Source of the DNA: Clostridiales bacterium
GTDB taxonomy: Bacteria > Bacillota > Clostridia > Oscillospirales > Oscillospiraceae
Assembly: GCA_004555705.1 (NCBI GenBank)
Contig: SFHI01000004.1
Span: forward strand, 1 to 64,000
Direction: 5' to 3'
Length of the DNA stretch: 64,000 bases
Each line of letters begins with the position of its first letter. Position 1 is the stretch's first letter. Position numbers and translations under genes: made by a program. The notes under the pieces were generated by a model. That model was not told the DNA's origin, made no database searches, and saw nothing but the letters and a program-made list of their open reading frames with translations. This document shows positions 1 to 8,114 of this stretch, one piece after another.

Positions 1-110
1 GTGCCGCGCGTGATTCCCATATCCATGATTCTCCGGCGAACAGCGCCCTCTCCATGAATCTTTATCACATGAGCGGACTCCCCGACCTTCAAATCCTTCA
101 GCGTTCTCAC
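1..110 (-). CDS. feoA: FeoA-domain protein, partial (3' end beyond window)
   Basis: The visible 36 N-terminal residues (beginning RTLKDLKVGE, then GEGAVRRRIMDMGITRG) match the start of FeoA, the small SH3-like cytoplasmic partner of the FeoB ferrous-iron permease. The GTG at 110 is chosen as start because a GGAGG ribosome binding site (119-123) lies 8 nt upstream. An in-frame ATG at 125 overlaps that site and has none of its own. The gene is read leftward out of the window, so feoB probably follows; that is inference. A strong promoter and an inverted-repeat operator lie just upstream, which fits iron-responsive control. Confidence 0.8.
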   Translation of the reverse strand, partial: MRTLKDLKVGESAHVIKIHGEGAVRRRIMDMGITRG

Positions 111-141
111 AATCCGCACCTCCATAAACCATTTTCTGACA

Positions 142-192
142 GTTAGTCTTAACTAACCTTCACATAATAATACCTTTCCGATTTTTTGTCAA
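142..192 (-). promoter_or_regulatory. feoA promoter with DtxR-like inverted-repeat operator
   Basis: On the minus strand TTGACA (187-192) and TATTAT (164-169) are separated by 17 bp, a near-consensus sigma-A promoter. Immediately downstream is a perfect inverted repeat, GTTAGT-CTTA-ACTAAC (142-157), at the expected transcription start. It resembles the GGTTAG/CTAACC half-sites of DtxR/IdeR iron regulators but has a wider centre. The -35 box overlaps the stop codon of the preceding gene. The promoter is seen directly; the regulator identity is inferred from the feoA context. Confidence 0.65.
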
Positions 193-458
193 GGTATATC
201 CGCTTGCCCTATCATCTTTTCTTTTTGATGCCGGTTCATGGATTTCACGATCCATTCCCGTTTCAGCGCGTCGGAATGGGTTCCGCATCGTTCCCGGTAA
301 ACCAGTTCCAGCGGTCCCCTTCCCCGGGTATACTTTGCCCCCCGCCCCGCGCTGTGGGCCGCGAAACGCTTCTCAACATCCACCGTGATGCCGGTATAGA
401 GCGTATTGTCCCCGCATCGAAGAATATATAAATACCAGATTTGTTTTTCTTCCTTCAT
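189..458 (-). CDS. GIY-YIG nuclease superfamily protein (UPF0213/YhbQ type)
   Basis: This 89-residue protein carries the GIY-YIG fold: WYLYILRCGDNTLYTGIT gives the paired YxxY...YTGIT signature in residues 8-25, followed by the conserved arginine region (KRFAAH) and K-Y-T-RGRGP at 42-49, and a late glutamate in ALKREWIVK. Stand-alone members of this size have poorly defined nucleic-acid functions. The ATG overlaps the stop of the upstream membrane-protein gene by 4 nt (ATGA), so the two are translationally coupled. The length is normal for the family. Confidence 0.85.
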   Translation of the reverse strand: MKEEKQIWYLYILRCGDNTLYTGITVDVEKRFAAHSAGRGAKYTRGRGPLELVYRERCGTHSDALKREWIVKSMNRHQKEKMIGQADIP

Positions 459-961
459 GATTTCCGACGGAACCTCCCGTTCAGGAGCCGGTCCAACAGG
501 AAAAATACCAGATTGCCCATCACCAGCATCAGCACCAGTCCTGCAATTCCCAGCCCCCGGAAATCCTCAGCCAACTGTTCCATACCCATCAAGCGGAGAA
601 GCAGCCAGTACAGCACCACAATGCTCCCATTAAAAAATACCCCTTTCCAGAGCCACCGGAAACGCAGCCCATCAAAAAAGGGCTTCAAAATAGGATAATA
701 ACCCAGAAACAGAAACACAGCTGCGGCTTCCTTGTCCGGTGAAAACAGGGCGCTCAGAATCCCCACTGCGGCATACCACGCCCAGGCGATCCTTTTCCCG
801 CACAGCTTCAGTATCACCGCAAGAAGCATGGTACAGATAATCGGGCAGACATAGGTCGCAATGGGAATCAGTCCTCCCAGACACATGATCACCACAGCCA
901 GCGCGGCCAGCATACCTCCCAACGCTACAGCAAAGGCGGGAGAACGCCTGTTTCTATCCAA
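455..961 (-). CDS. Integral membrane protein, ECF-transporter S-component-like (uncertain)
   Basis: Four to five hydrophobic segments span the 168 residues (beginning ALGGMLAALAVVIMCLGG near residue 11 and ending LVLMLVMGNLVFFLLD), with a short charged C-terminus. The topology and the GYYPI motif near residue 80 are reminiscent of small substrate-binding S components of ECF vitamin transporters, but no decisive motif is present, so the substrate is unknown. A TTG start at 961 is preferred: it follows GGAAGGA by six bases, and no in-frame ATG exists before the overlapping plus-strand gene. Its own promoter lies at 995-1023. It is coupled to the GIY-YIG gene. Confidence 0.6.
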   Translation of the reverse strand: MDRNRRSPAFAVALGGMLAALAVVIMCLGGLIPIATYVCPIICTMLLAVILKLCGKRIAWAWYAAVGILSALFSPDKEAAAVFLFLGYYPILKPFFDGLRFRWLWKGVFFNGSIVVLYWLLLRLMGMEQLAEDFRGLGIAGLVLMLVMGNLVFFLLDRLLNGRFRRKS

Positions 962-994
962 AGCAATTCCTTCCTTTTCTTCCAGAATGGATTC

Positions 995-1023
995 ATTATA
1001 CGAAAGCCTCCGGAAAAATGCAA
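995..1023 (-). promoter_or_regulatory. Sigma-A promoter for the membrane-protein/GIY-YIG pair
   Basis: The minus strand shows TTGCAT (1018-1023), a 17-bp spacer and a perfect TATAAT (995-1000), about 35 bp upstream of the TTG start. It is back to back with the plus-strand promoter at 1055-1083. Confidence 0.7.
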
Positions 1024-1054
1024 CTGTTTTCCGACCGGATGAAAACCTTTCGCA

Positions 1055-1083
1055 TTGACACCGCCCCGGGAATGCGGTATAGT
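1055..1083 (+). promoter_or_regulatory. Sigma-A promoter for the thioesterase operon
   Basis: A perfect TTGACA (1055-1060), a 17-bp spacer and TATAGT (1078-1083) lie 26 bp before the ATG at 1109. Confidence 0.75.
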
Positions 1084-1108
1084 AACCATAGAAAGGTTGT
1101 GATACCCT

Positions 1109-1495
1109 ATGGAAATTACTGTTGGCAGGAAGGGCGAAGCATCCTCCCTGGTGGAGCGGGAGGACACCGCGCAGGAGGTCGGCTCTGGCGATCTTCTCGT
1201 CTACGCCACCCCCTGTATGGCCGCCCTGATGGAGGGAGCTGCCTGCGATGCCCTTGCGCCCACCCTGGACGAGGCCCATACCACCGTCGGCGTTTCCCTG
1301 TGTCTGGAGCATCTCAGCGCGACGCCTGTGGGACTGGAGGTTCGCGCGGAGGCGGAGGTCACTGCCGTGGAGGGAAACACCGTAACCCTTTCCATAACCG
1401 CCTATGATGAGGCAGGGATTATTGGCAAAGCAACCCACAAGCGTGTGATCGTCGCCGCACAGAAATTCTTGGACAAAGCATATTCAAAACTATAA
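1109..1495 (+). CDS. Hotdog-fold thioesterase, fluoroacetyl-CoA thioesterase (FlK)-like
   Basis: This 128-residue single-domain hotdog protein would hydrolyse an acyl-CoA thioester in the cytoplasm. Three residues align in spacing with the catalytic set of Streptomyces cattleya FlK (T42/E50/H76): T34 in YATPCM, E42 in LMEGAA and H68 in LEHLSATPVG, with identical 8- and 26-residue gaps. The C-terminal strand region (THKRVIV) is typical of the family. The physiological substrate in gut Clostridia is not known, and fluoroacetyl-CoA itself is unlikely. It is followed 12 nt later by an uncharacterised gene, in an apparent two-gene operon ending at the hairpin at 1841. Confidence 0.8.
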   Translation: MEITVGRKGEASSLVEREDTAQEVGSGDLLVYATPCMAALMEGAACDALAPTLDEAHTTVGVSLCLEHLSATPVGLEVRAEAEVTAVEGNTVTLSITAYDEAGIIGKATHKRVIVAAQKFLDKAYSKL

Positions 1496-1507
1496 GGAGG
1501 AATTATT

Positions 1508-1831
1508 GTGGAAGATTACGGAGCCATGATTCGCAGCACCTTCGACCAGGGCAGTGTCCGGGACGCCGAGGCACTTTTTGAGGCCTGCATCCAGAACGCC
1601 TTCCCCACCTTCCATTTCCGCCGTCTGGAGCTGATCAGCTTTCTCCGGGAGGAGCAGTGTATGGAGGGCCGCAGCTGGAACCACGTTTTCCAGATTCGCA
1701 AAAGCACGCTGGAAGGGTCTCCTGTCTGGGAAGTGCATTGCCACCGTGTCACCATGGGCAAAACCCCGGACAAGCATGTCTACTTAGACTATATGACCCT
1801 CGGCTTTGTTCAGTACATGGAAAAGGAATAA
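1508..1831 (+). CDS. Conserved hypothetical protein, 107 residues
   Basis: I do not recognise this family. The protein is soluble, acidic and without signal peptide or membrane segment. It is rich in aromatic residues, with an N-terminal helix-like half (DAEALFEACIQNAF) and a C-terminal half of alternating strand pattern (WNHVFQIRKSTL, WEVHCHRVTM, HVYLDYMTLGF). The GTG start at 1508 has a strong GGAGG 8 nt upstream, in the 12-nt gap after the FlK-like thioesterase, so both are cotranscribed. A stable hairpin follows the stop closely. The linkage suggests a role near the thioesterase, but nothing in the sequence defines it. Confidence 0.7.
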   Translation: MEDYGAMIRSTFDQGSVRDAEALFEACIQNAFPTFHFRRLELISFLREEQCMEGRSWNHVFQIRKSTLEGSPVWEVHCHRVTMGKTPDKHVYLDYMTLGFVQYMEKE

Positions 1832-1840
1832 AACGAAACA

Positions 1841-1865
1841 CGCCCCGTCCAAACCGGACGGGGCG
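1841..1865. terminator. Intrinsic terminator-like hairpin
   Basis: Perfect 10-bp arms CGCCCCGTCC/GGACGGGGCG enclose AAACC. On the plus strand the hairpin follows the stop at 1831 but has only a weak T-rich tail; the minus-strand side has the richer T tract. It probably closes the thioesterase operon. Confidence 0.65.
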
Positions 1866-1984
1866 CATCTAATTTCGTGGGCAGCTTTTTTCGTAAAATT
1901 CCGATGCCTGCTCAGAAGCCACCTTCCATAAACCGGTACCTTTTGCAAGAATTCAGTGGTCGAACCTGACACCGCATTTGGAAT

Positions 1985-2905
1985 TCATTCCCGTGGGAAA
2001 CACTGCATAGGCGCCTGCCTTCCCAATGCACAGCCTCTTCCATACCAGGAAGGAACCGGCGTTCTCATCTGGCTGTACCACGCAAGAACCTGGGCCGCCT
2101 GGTCACGCATGGTTCGGATTTCCCCCTCCCCAAACGGAATCGCCCAGGGAAGAGAGCCCAGTGTATTGCTGGAAATGTACAGCGCCAACAGCCTCCAGAA
2201 ATCCATAGGGACCGTACCATTGAAATATCCATCCACTATCCCGGCGGCAAAGGCTTCAGATGCCTGGGCGGACCATACGATCCGGTTAAACTCCTCCCAA
2301 GGATCCCCGTAGTCCCAGCGGTCAAAGTCGATGACCACCAGCTTTCCAGCCCTGTCCACCATCATATTCCCGATGTGGTAGTCCCCATGCTGAAAGGTTT
2401 GGGGCCTGTTTTTCAGCAAATGCCTGTTCTCTTGCAGGCAGGCCATAAACGCGCCGTCGTTTTCATAGCGGAGCGGACAACTTTGGTACATGGAAAGCTT
2501 TCGGTCAATCTTCCCGCCAAAGCGTTCCTCCCAGGGCGGAACACTTTCCGGAGCGGGGATGGAATGGATGCTTTTCAGAAGCCTGCCAGCCTCAAGGCCA
2601 TAGGCGTACTGTTGTTCACCGGAGAGTGTGGGAATCCACCGCTCCGCATCTGTTCCATCGATCCAGCTATGGATGCAGTATACTCCCTCCGCGCATAGCC
2701 CCTGCTCTAGAGGCAGGCAAATGGAAACACCCTTGTCTGCCAGCTTGCGCATCTTCTCAAAGCCATTCTTCACCGACTCCAACCGATTCAAAGGAGATAT
2801 TCTGAGGAGATACACGCTCCCTCCGGCAGCTTCCGCCCGATATTTCCTGTCAGCGGACCAGCCCTTGTCAATGGGAGTTCGATTTACGATAGATTCGAGA
2901 AGCAT
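1985..2905 (-). CDS. Aminoglycoside phosphotransferase (APH) family kinase
   Basis: This 306-residue protein has the choline-kinase/APH fold. The catalytic loop HGDYHIGNMMVD (near residues 172-183) supplies the Brenner-type H-G-D-x-H-x-x-N, and VIDFDRWDYGDP gives the metal-binding DFD. These are the signature of ATP-dependent phosphotransferases acting on hydroxyls of aminoglycosides, choline, sugars or nucleoside-like metabolites. Substrate cannot be read from the sequence. It lies 18 nt after uridine phosphorylase on the same strand with an AGGAGG site, so the pair probably forms an operon; a nucleoside or sugar kinase role is possible but inferred. Confidence 0.8.
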   Translation of the reverse strand: MLLESIVNRTPIDKGWSADRKYRAEAAGGSVYLLRISPLNRLESVKNGFEKMRKLADKGVSICLPLEQGLCAEGVYCIHSWIDGTDAERWIPTLSGEQQYAYGLEAGRLLKSIHSIPAPESVPPWEERFGGKIDRKLSMYQSCPLRYENDGAFMACLQENRHLLKNRPQTFQHGDYHIGNMMVDRAGKLVVIDFDRWDYGDPWEEFNRIVWSAQASEAFAAGIVDGYFNGTVPMDFWRLLALYISSNTLGSLPWAIPFGEGEIRTMRDQAAQVLAWYSQMRTPVPSWYGRGCALGRQAPMQCFPRE

Positions 2906-2923
2906 ATTCCTCCTTCGAAAATT

Positions 2924-3688
2924 CTATTTTCTGTCGGCAAGAATAATCCGTTTCATCGCCTCGATCCCGACGCGAACCGCTCCGGAGGTATCCTCGGTCA
3001 TGGGCATGGCCAGGCCAGCTTTTTCCCGTTCTTGGTTCCAAACGGCGTGGAAGCAGCTTCCGCAGCGCACGCCCAGGGCGGCTGCAACCACAAACAAGGC
3101 AGCGGACTCCATTTCGCTGGCCTTGACCCCCAGCCGTTTCCAGCTCTCCCATTTCTGAAGCAGTTCATAGGATACCGGTGATTTCTCCGGACTGTGCTGC
3201 CCATAGAAGGAGTCCTTGCACTGTACCACACCCGTGTGTGTGCGGTAACCCAGGTCCTCCGACGCGGCCTTCAACGCGGCAGTCACGCCGAAATCCGGAA
3301 CCGCAGGAAATTCAATGGGGGCGTACTCCAGGGAGGTATGCTCAAAGCGCACCGCACCGGTAGCCACAACCACATCCCCGGGCATCACATCCATATCGAT
3401 TCCGCCGCAGGTGCCCACCCGAATGAAGGTATCCGCGCCGATGGCCGCCAGCTCCTCCATGGCAATGGAGGCGGATGGTCCACCGATTCCGGTGGAGCAA
3501 ACAGACACCTTTTCCCCCAGAAGGGTACCCGTGTAAACATTGTATTCCCGGTTCATTCCAATATGGACGGGATTTTCAAAAAAAGATGCAATGGACGCGC
3601 ACCTTCCCGGGTCCCCGGGCAGAAACACGTAGCGTCCCACATCGCCCTTCACACAGTGAATATGAAACTGCATGCCAATATCCTGCAT
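2924..3688 (-). CDS. udp: Uridine phosphorylase
   Basis: This 254-residue nucleoside phosphorylase (NP-I family) would cleave uridine with phosphate to uracil and ribose-1-phosphate in the cytoplasm. The N-terminal LPGDPGR, the RVGTCGG phosphate loop and [18 protein letters not shown] (near 122-139) closely resemble bacterial Udp, and [11 protein letters not shown] near residue 190 is the ribose-binding Glu-Met-Glu motif. Replacement of the classic TT by TC in the glycine loop is a minor change. The ATG at 3688 has AAGGAGG 7 nt upstream. It has its own promoter (3722-3750) and probably cotranscribes the APH-family gene. Confidence 0.9.
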   Translation of the reverse strand: MQDIGMQFHIHCVKGDVGRYVFLPGDPGRCASIASFFENPVHIGMNREYNVYTGTLLGEKVSVCSTGIGGPSASIAMEELAAIGADTFIRVGTCGGIDMDVMPGDVVVATGAVRFEHTSLEYAPIEFPAVPDFGVTAALKAASEDLGYRTHTGVVQCKDSFYGQHSPEKSPVSYELLQKWESWKRLGVKASEMESAALFVVAAALGVRCGSCFHAVWNQEREKAGLAMPMTEDTSGAVRVGIEAMKRIILADRK

Positions 3689-3721
3689 ATGACATCCTCC
3701 TTGTATAAAATCAATAAAAAT

Positions 3722-3750
3722 ATACTACCACATCCATCCGTTTTTTGCAA
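3722..3750 (-). promoter_or_regulatory. Sigma-A promoter for udp
   Basis: The minus strand shows TTGCAA (3745-3750), a 17-bp spacer and TAGTAT (3722-3727), 34 bp upstream of the udp start. It abuts the U-tract side of the polC terminator. Confidence 0.65.
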
Positions 3751-3765
3751 CAAAAACATACAATA

Positions 3766-3800
3766 CCCCAGCGGAGCAGTTCAAACAGCCTCCGCTGGGG
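3766..3800 (-). terminator. Intrinsic terminator after polC
   Basis: Perfect 11-bp arms CTCCGCTGGGG/CCCCAGCGGAG (3790-3800 and 3766-3776) are followed on the minus strand by TATTGTATGTTTTTG. The hairpin sits 6 bp past the polC stop and ends the pyrH-polC operon. Confidence 0.85.
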
Positions 3801-3806
3801 TTGTTT

Positions 3807-6800
3807 TCAGAACAGGCTGATCTGGCTGGTTTCCGGGAGGTCCCCGAAGGCCCCCGCCTCCTTCAGCATCTGAATATGGGTTTTGGACACCTTGGGACAG
3901 GCTGCGGCAACTTCCTCGATGGACAGGAAATGCTTCCCTTCCCTGCCCTCCATCAGGCTGACAGCCGCGTTCTCTCCCAGGCCGGAAATCGCCACAAAGG
4001 GCGGCAGCAGCTTTCCGTCCACGATCAGGAATTTGGTCGCATGGCTTCTGTAGATGTCAATGGGCAGGAACTCGAAGCCCCGGATGTAGTATTCGTAGGC
4101 AACCTCCAGCGTTGTCAGGAGGTCCTCATCCTTGTCCGTGGCGTTTTCGTTGCCCTCAATGGCTTCGATATTGGCCTTCACATTCTCCAGTCCATGGGTC
4201 ATCAGAACCGCGTCAAATCCGCCCTTCTGACTGCGGCGGTAGAAATACGCGGAATAGAACGCCAGAGGGTGGTGCACCTTAAACCAGGCAATCCGGAATG
4301 CCATCATAACATAGGCCACCGCATGGGCCTTGGGGAACAGATACTTGATCTTCTTGCAGGAGCCGATATACCAGTCGGGGACACCGGCCGCAATCATCTC
4401 CTGCTCGGCACCCTCGGGAAGTCCCCTGCCCTTTCGGACGGCCTCCATGATTTTGAAGGAACGCTTCTCCGGCATTCCGCAGGAGATCAGGTACAGCATG
4501 ATATCGTCCCGGCAGCCGATGGCCTGGTCAACCGTAGCGGTTTTGGATGTAATCAGGTCCCGGGCGTTTCCCAGCCACACATCCGTACCGTGGGAGAAGC
4601 CGGAAAGCCGCAGCAAAGTATCAAATCTGGTGGGCATGGTATCCATCAGCATCCCACGGGTGAATTTGGTGTTAAACTCGGGAATGGCCACCGCGCCCGT
4701 GGGACCCAGAATGGGATCGTCCTCATAGCCCAGCACCTTGGAGGACGTGAAGATGGACATGGTATCCTTATCGTCCAGAGGAATCTTCTTGGCATCCACC
4801 CCGGTCATATCCTCCATCATCCGGATCATGGTGGGGTCATCGTGCCCCAGCATATCCAGCTTCAGCAGGTTTTCCTCCATGGAGTGGTACTCAAAATGCG
4901 TGGTGATCTGATCCGCGTTGGGATCGTCCGCAGGATGCTGCACCGGGCAGAAATCCCAGATTTCGTTTTCCTGGGGGATAACCACCAGGCCGCCAGGGTG
5001 CTGACCCGTGGTACGGCGGACGCCAACACAGCCCGCCGCGAGACGGGCTTCCTCCGCCCGGTTGGCGGTTTTGGAACGCTCGGAAAGGTATTTCTTTACA
5101 TAGCCAAAGGCCGTTTTTTCCGCCACGGTGCCAATGGTGCCCGCCCGAAAAACGTGGGATTTTCCAAACATTTCAATACAGTAGGCATGGGCCTTCGCCT
5201 GATACTCTCCGGAGAAGTTCAGGTCGATATCCGGCACCTTGTCACCGCCGAAGCCCAGGAAGGTTTCAAAGGGGATGTTAAAGCCATCCTTTTCCATCTG
5301 GCTTCCGCATTTCGGACACACCGCATCCGGAAGGTCGGCGCCGCAGTTGTACCCCTTCGGCACATCCAGTACCGTATGCTTGCACGCCGGATTGGGGCAG
5401 CGGTAGTGAGGCGGGAAGGAATTTACCTCGGTGATACCGGACATATACGCCACAATGGAGGAGCCCACGGAGCCCCGGGAGCCAACCAGATAGCCATGCT
5501 CCAGGGAGTTCTGCACCAGCTTCTGAGCGGACATATAGATCACATCATAGTGGCAGGAAATAATGTCGTGAAGCTCCGTTTCCACACGCTTGGAAAACAG
5601 CTCCGGAGGATTGTCCCCGTATAACCTGCGAAACTTGGTGTATACCAGAGATTTCAGGTCCTCCACGGAGTTTTCAATCTTCGGGGCGAACAGATTGTGG
5701 GGAACAGGCCGCAGGGTTTCGCACATATCCGCAATCGCGTTGGGATTGGTGACCACAACCTCCCGGGCTTTTTCCTCCCCCAGGTAGGCAAATTCCTGCA
5801 GCATCTCATCGGTGGTGCGGAAATACAGGGGATTGTCCTTGTCCGCATCATCAAAGCCCTTGGTGGCAAGCAGTATGTGCCGGAAGATCTCGTCCTCCGG
5901 GTTCAGAAAGTGGACATCGCCGGTGGCCACCACCGGTTTTCCCAGCTCCTCGCCCAGCCGGACCACCGTGCGGTTAAAGCCGCGAAGCTCCTCCTCATCC
6001 GCCGCAATACCCTTTGCCAGCATAAAACGGTTGTTTGCCAGGGGCTGAATTTCCAGGAAATCATAGAAAGACGCGATCCGCTTCAGTTCATCCTCGCTCT
6101 TGCGCTCAATGATCGCCTGAAACAACTCCCCCGCCTCGCAGGCGGAACCGATGATCAGTCCCTCCCGCAGCTCCATCAGCTCAGACTTGGGAATTCTTGG
6201 GACCCGTTTGAAGTATTTCAGGTTGGCATCCGAAATGAGATGGTACAGATTCCGCAAGCCCACCTGGTTCTTGGCAAAAAGGATAATATGCCTGGCGTGT
6301 CTGTCCGCAATGCGGCCCTTGGAGCGCAGGTGCACCATCGCCGGGTTGATATCCTGGAGGGTATGGATGCTGTGCTCCTCCTCCATTTTTTTCATCAGAC
6401 GGTACATAATCAGCCCGCAGGTCATGGCATCATCCGCCGCCCGGTGGTGGTTGAACTCCGGCAGGCTCAGAGCGTTGGAAACAATGTCCAGCTTAAATTT
6501 GTTCAGCTGGGGCAGAAGGTTCTGGGATAGAATCAGGGTATCCGCCGCCGTGAACCCATAGGGCAGCCCCTGACGTTGGCACTCCGCCCGGATGAAGCCG
6601 GTATCAAAATCCGAATTATGGGCCACCAGAACACGGTTCCCAACAAATTCCAGAAACTTTGGCAGCACCTCTTCGATTTTTGGCGCACCCACCAGCATTT
6701 CGTCCGTAATGCCGGTCAGCTCCACGATCTTTCGGTCCAGCTTCCGCTCCGGGTCCACAAAGGTTTGGAACCGGTCAATCTCCTCCCCGTTTTTCAGGAT

Positions 6801-8108
6801 CACAGCGCCGATTTCAATGATTCGGTCCGTCCTGGAGCTGAGGCCCGTGGTCTCCAGATCAAAGGCCGCGTACTCCTGGTCAAAGTCCATCTCCTGACTG
6901 CCGTGGACCACGATCCGATCATCCACGTCATTGACATAATACCCTTCACAGCCATAGAGGATTTTGATGTTCTCGTCAGTTCCTGCCACCTTTGCCTTGG
7001 AGGCGGCTTTCATGGCGTCCGGGAAGGACTGGGCCACGCCGTGGTCGGTGATGGCAATTGCCCGGTGTCCCCAGGCGGCCGCCTGCTTCACGGCATCCGC
7101 GGTGGGCGTAAGGGCATCCATATTGCTCATGGTGGTATGCAGATGCAGCTCCACCCGCTTCTCCCCGGGTGCCGTATCCTTCCGTTTCGGCATGGAGCCC
7201 GGGCACATGGCGTAGGGCTTGAGGACCATTTCATTCTCAAAACGGTCCTCGATCAGCTTTCCCTGAACCCGGAGCACACTGCCAACCTGCACATTGTCCA
7301 GGATGGGCTTCGCCTCCCCGGCTTCCATGAATTTGGTAACGCGGATGGAGTTGGTGTTATCGGTAATATCGAACTTGACCACCCACGCGTTGCGCTTTTT
7401 CAGTTCCTTGTGGTCGACGGCAAAAACGCGCCCCTCCACAATGATGGTGCCCATATCCAGGTTCAGGTCCCGCATGGGAACCGGATTCCCCTTGAAGGGC
7501 TTTCCGTAGAAGGTATCACTAGCCGTTGCCTGAGGCTTCTCCCGCTGCTCCTGCTTTGCCGTGACAGTGGGTAAGGATTCCAGCATGGAATCCCGCATGG
7601 ACTCCATGGCGTCAAACAGTGCCTGTCCGGACAAATCCTGGCCTGCGTGAATCTGAATCGTCACAGGACAGGCGAATTTCTCCCGAAGCGTGCTGCACAC
7701 CTGGGGCACCAGTTCCTCCAGGGCCTTCCTGCCGTTGGCGCGAAGCTGGATATGGAGCTGCGTCCCCTCCCAGGTCCACTTTGCCCCCGCCAGTGTACCC
7801 CGGGTCATGGAATCCCTGCTGACAAAGAGCCGCATCAGTTCCTCCGGCTCCATGCAGTGCAGCTGGGATTCCGGGTGGGTTGCGGTAATGTCCAATCGCT
7901 TCAGGCCGTACAGCTCGGAAATCTCCTTCCCGGCAGTATCCAGCAGCCGCTGGGGAATGTACCGGTCCGAGTGCACCGCGACGCTGACACCTCTGGTTTC
8001 CGGATTGATATCCGCAGCAGCAATGGCCGCCTGAGAAAGGGCCTCACGCAGCTCCTCAGGCGGCACATAGTCCGGAAACATATTCAGTAAGTAAACCGTT
8101 TCATCCAT
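3807..8108 (-). CDS. polC: DNA polymerase III alpha subunit, PolC type
   Basis: This 1,433-residue Gram-positive replicative polymerase has the expected domain order. An N-terminal domain and an OB fold (about 215-300) are followed by the PHP domain with VELHLHTTMSNMDA (H322, H324). The DEDD 3'-5' proofreading exonuclease is inserted next, with AAFDLETTG (D417, E419). Further on come a four-cysteine zinc finger (CPNPAC...CPKCG), the palm motif PDIDLNFSGEYQ, the fingers region, and a C-terminal helix-hairpin-helix segment. The length matches clostridial PolC. It is the last gene of the pyrH-to-polC operon, 6 nt after ispG, and a terminator follows at once. Confidence 0.98.
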   Translation of the reverse strand: MDETVYLLNMFPDYVPPEELREALSQAAIAAADINPETRGVSVAVHSDRYIPQRLLDTAGKEISELYGLKRLDITATHPESQLHCMEPEELMRLFVSRDSMTRGTLAGAKWTWEGTQLHIQLRANGRKALEELVPQVCSTLREKFACPVTIQIHAGQDLSGQALFDAMESMRDSMLESLPTVTAKQEQREKPQATASDTFYGKPFKGNPVPMRDLNLDMGTIIVEGRVFAVDHKELKKRNAWVVKFDITDNTNSIRVTKFMEAGEAKPILDNVQVGSVLRVQGKLIEDRFENEMVLKPYAMCPGSMPKRKDTAPGEKRVELHLHTTMSNMDALTPTADAVKQAAAWGHRAIAITDHGVAQSFPDAMKAASKAKVAGTDENIKILYGCEGYYVNDVDDRIVVHGSQEMDFDQEYAAFDLETTGLSSRTDRIIEIGAVILKNGEEIDRFQTFVDPERKLDRKIVELTGITDEMLVGAPKIEEVLPKFLEFVGNRVLVAHNSDFDTGFIRAECQRQGLPYGFTAADTLILSQNLLPQLNKFKLDIVSNALSLPEFNHHRAADDAMTCGLIMYRLMKKMEEEHSIHTLQDINPAMVHLRSKGRIADRHARHIILFAKNQVGLRNLYHLISDANLKYFKRVPRIPKSELMELREGLIIGSACEAGELFQAIIERKSEDELKRIASFYDFLEIQPLANNRFMLAKGIAADEEELRGFNRTVVRLGEELGKPVVATGDVHFLNPEDEIFRHILLATKGFDDADKDNPLYFRTTDEMLQEFAYLGEEKAREVVVTNPNAIADMCETLRPVPHNLFAPKIENSVEDLKSLVYTKFRRLYGDNPPELFSKRVETELHDIISCHYDVIYMSAQKLVQNSLEHGYLVGSRGSVGSSIVAYMSGITEVNSFPPHYRCPNPACKHTVLDVPKGYNCGADLPDAVCPKCGSQMEKDGFNIPFETFLGFGGDKVPDIDLNFSGEYQAKAHAYCIEMFGKSHVFRAGTIGTVAEKTAFGYVKKYLSERSKTANRAEEARLAAGCVGVRRTTGQHPGGLVVIPQENEIWDFCPVQHPADDPNADQITTHFEYHSMEENLLKLDMLGHDDPTMIRMMEDMTGVDAKKIPLDDKDTMSIFTSSKVLGYEDDPILGPTGAVAIPEFNTKFTRGMLMDTMPTRFDTLLRLSGFSHGTDVWLGNARDLITSKTATVDQAIGCRDDIMLYLISCGMPEKRSFKIMEAVRKGRGLPEGAEQEMIAAGVPDWYIGSCKKIKYLFPKAHAVAYVMMAFRIAWFKVHHPLAFYSAYFYRRSQKGGFDAVLMTHGLENVKANIEAIEGNENATDKDEDLLTTLEVAYEYYIRGFEFLPIDIYRSHATKFLIVDGKLLPPFVAISGLGENAAVSLMEGREGKHFLSIEEVAAACPKVSKTHIQMLKEAGAFGDLPETSQISLF

Positions 8109-8114
8109 AGGTAA

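Noticed and set aside
3801..5624. Plus-strand open frame antisense to polC
   Set aside because: polC is unambiguous on the minus strand, and the antisense product has no recognisable domain or start signal.
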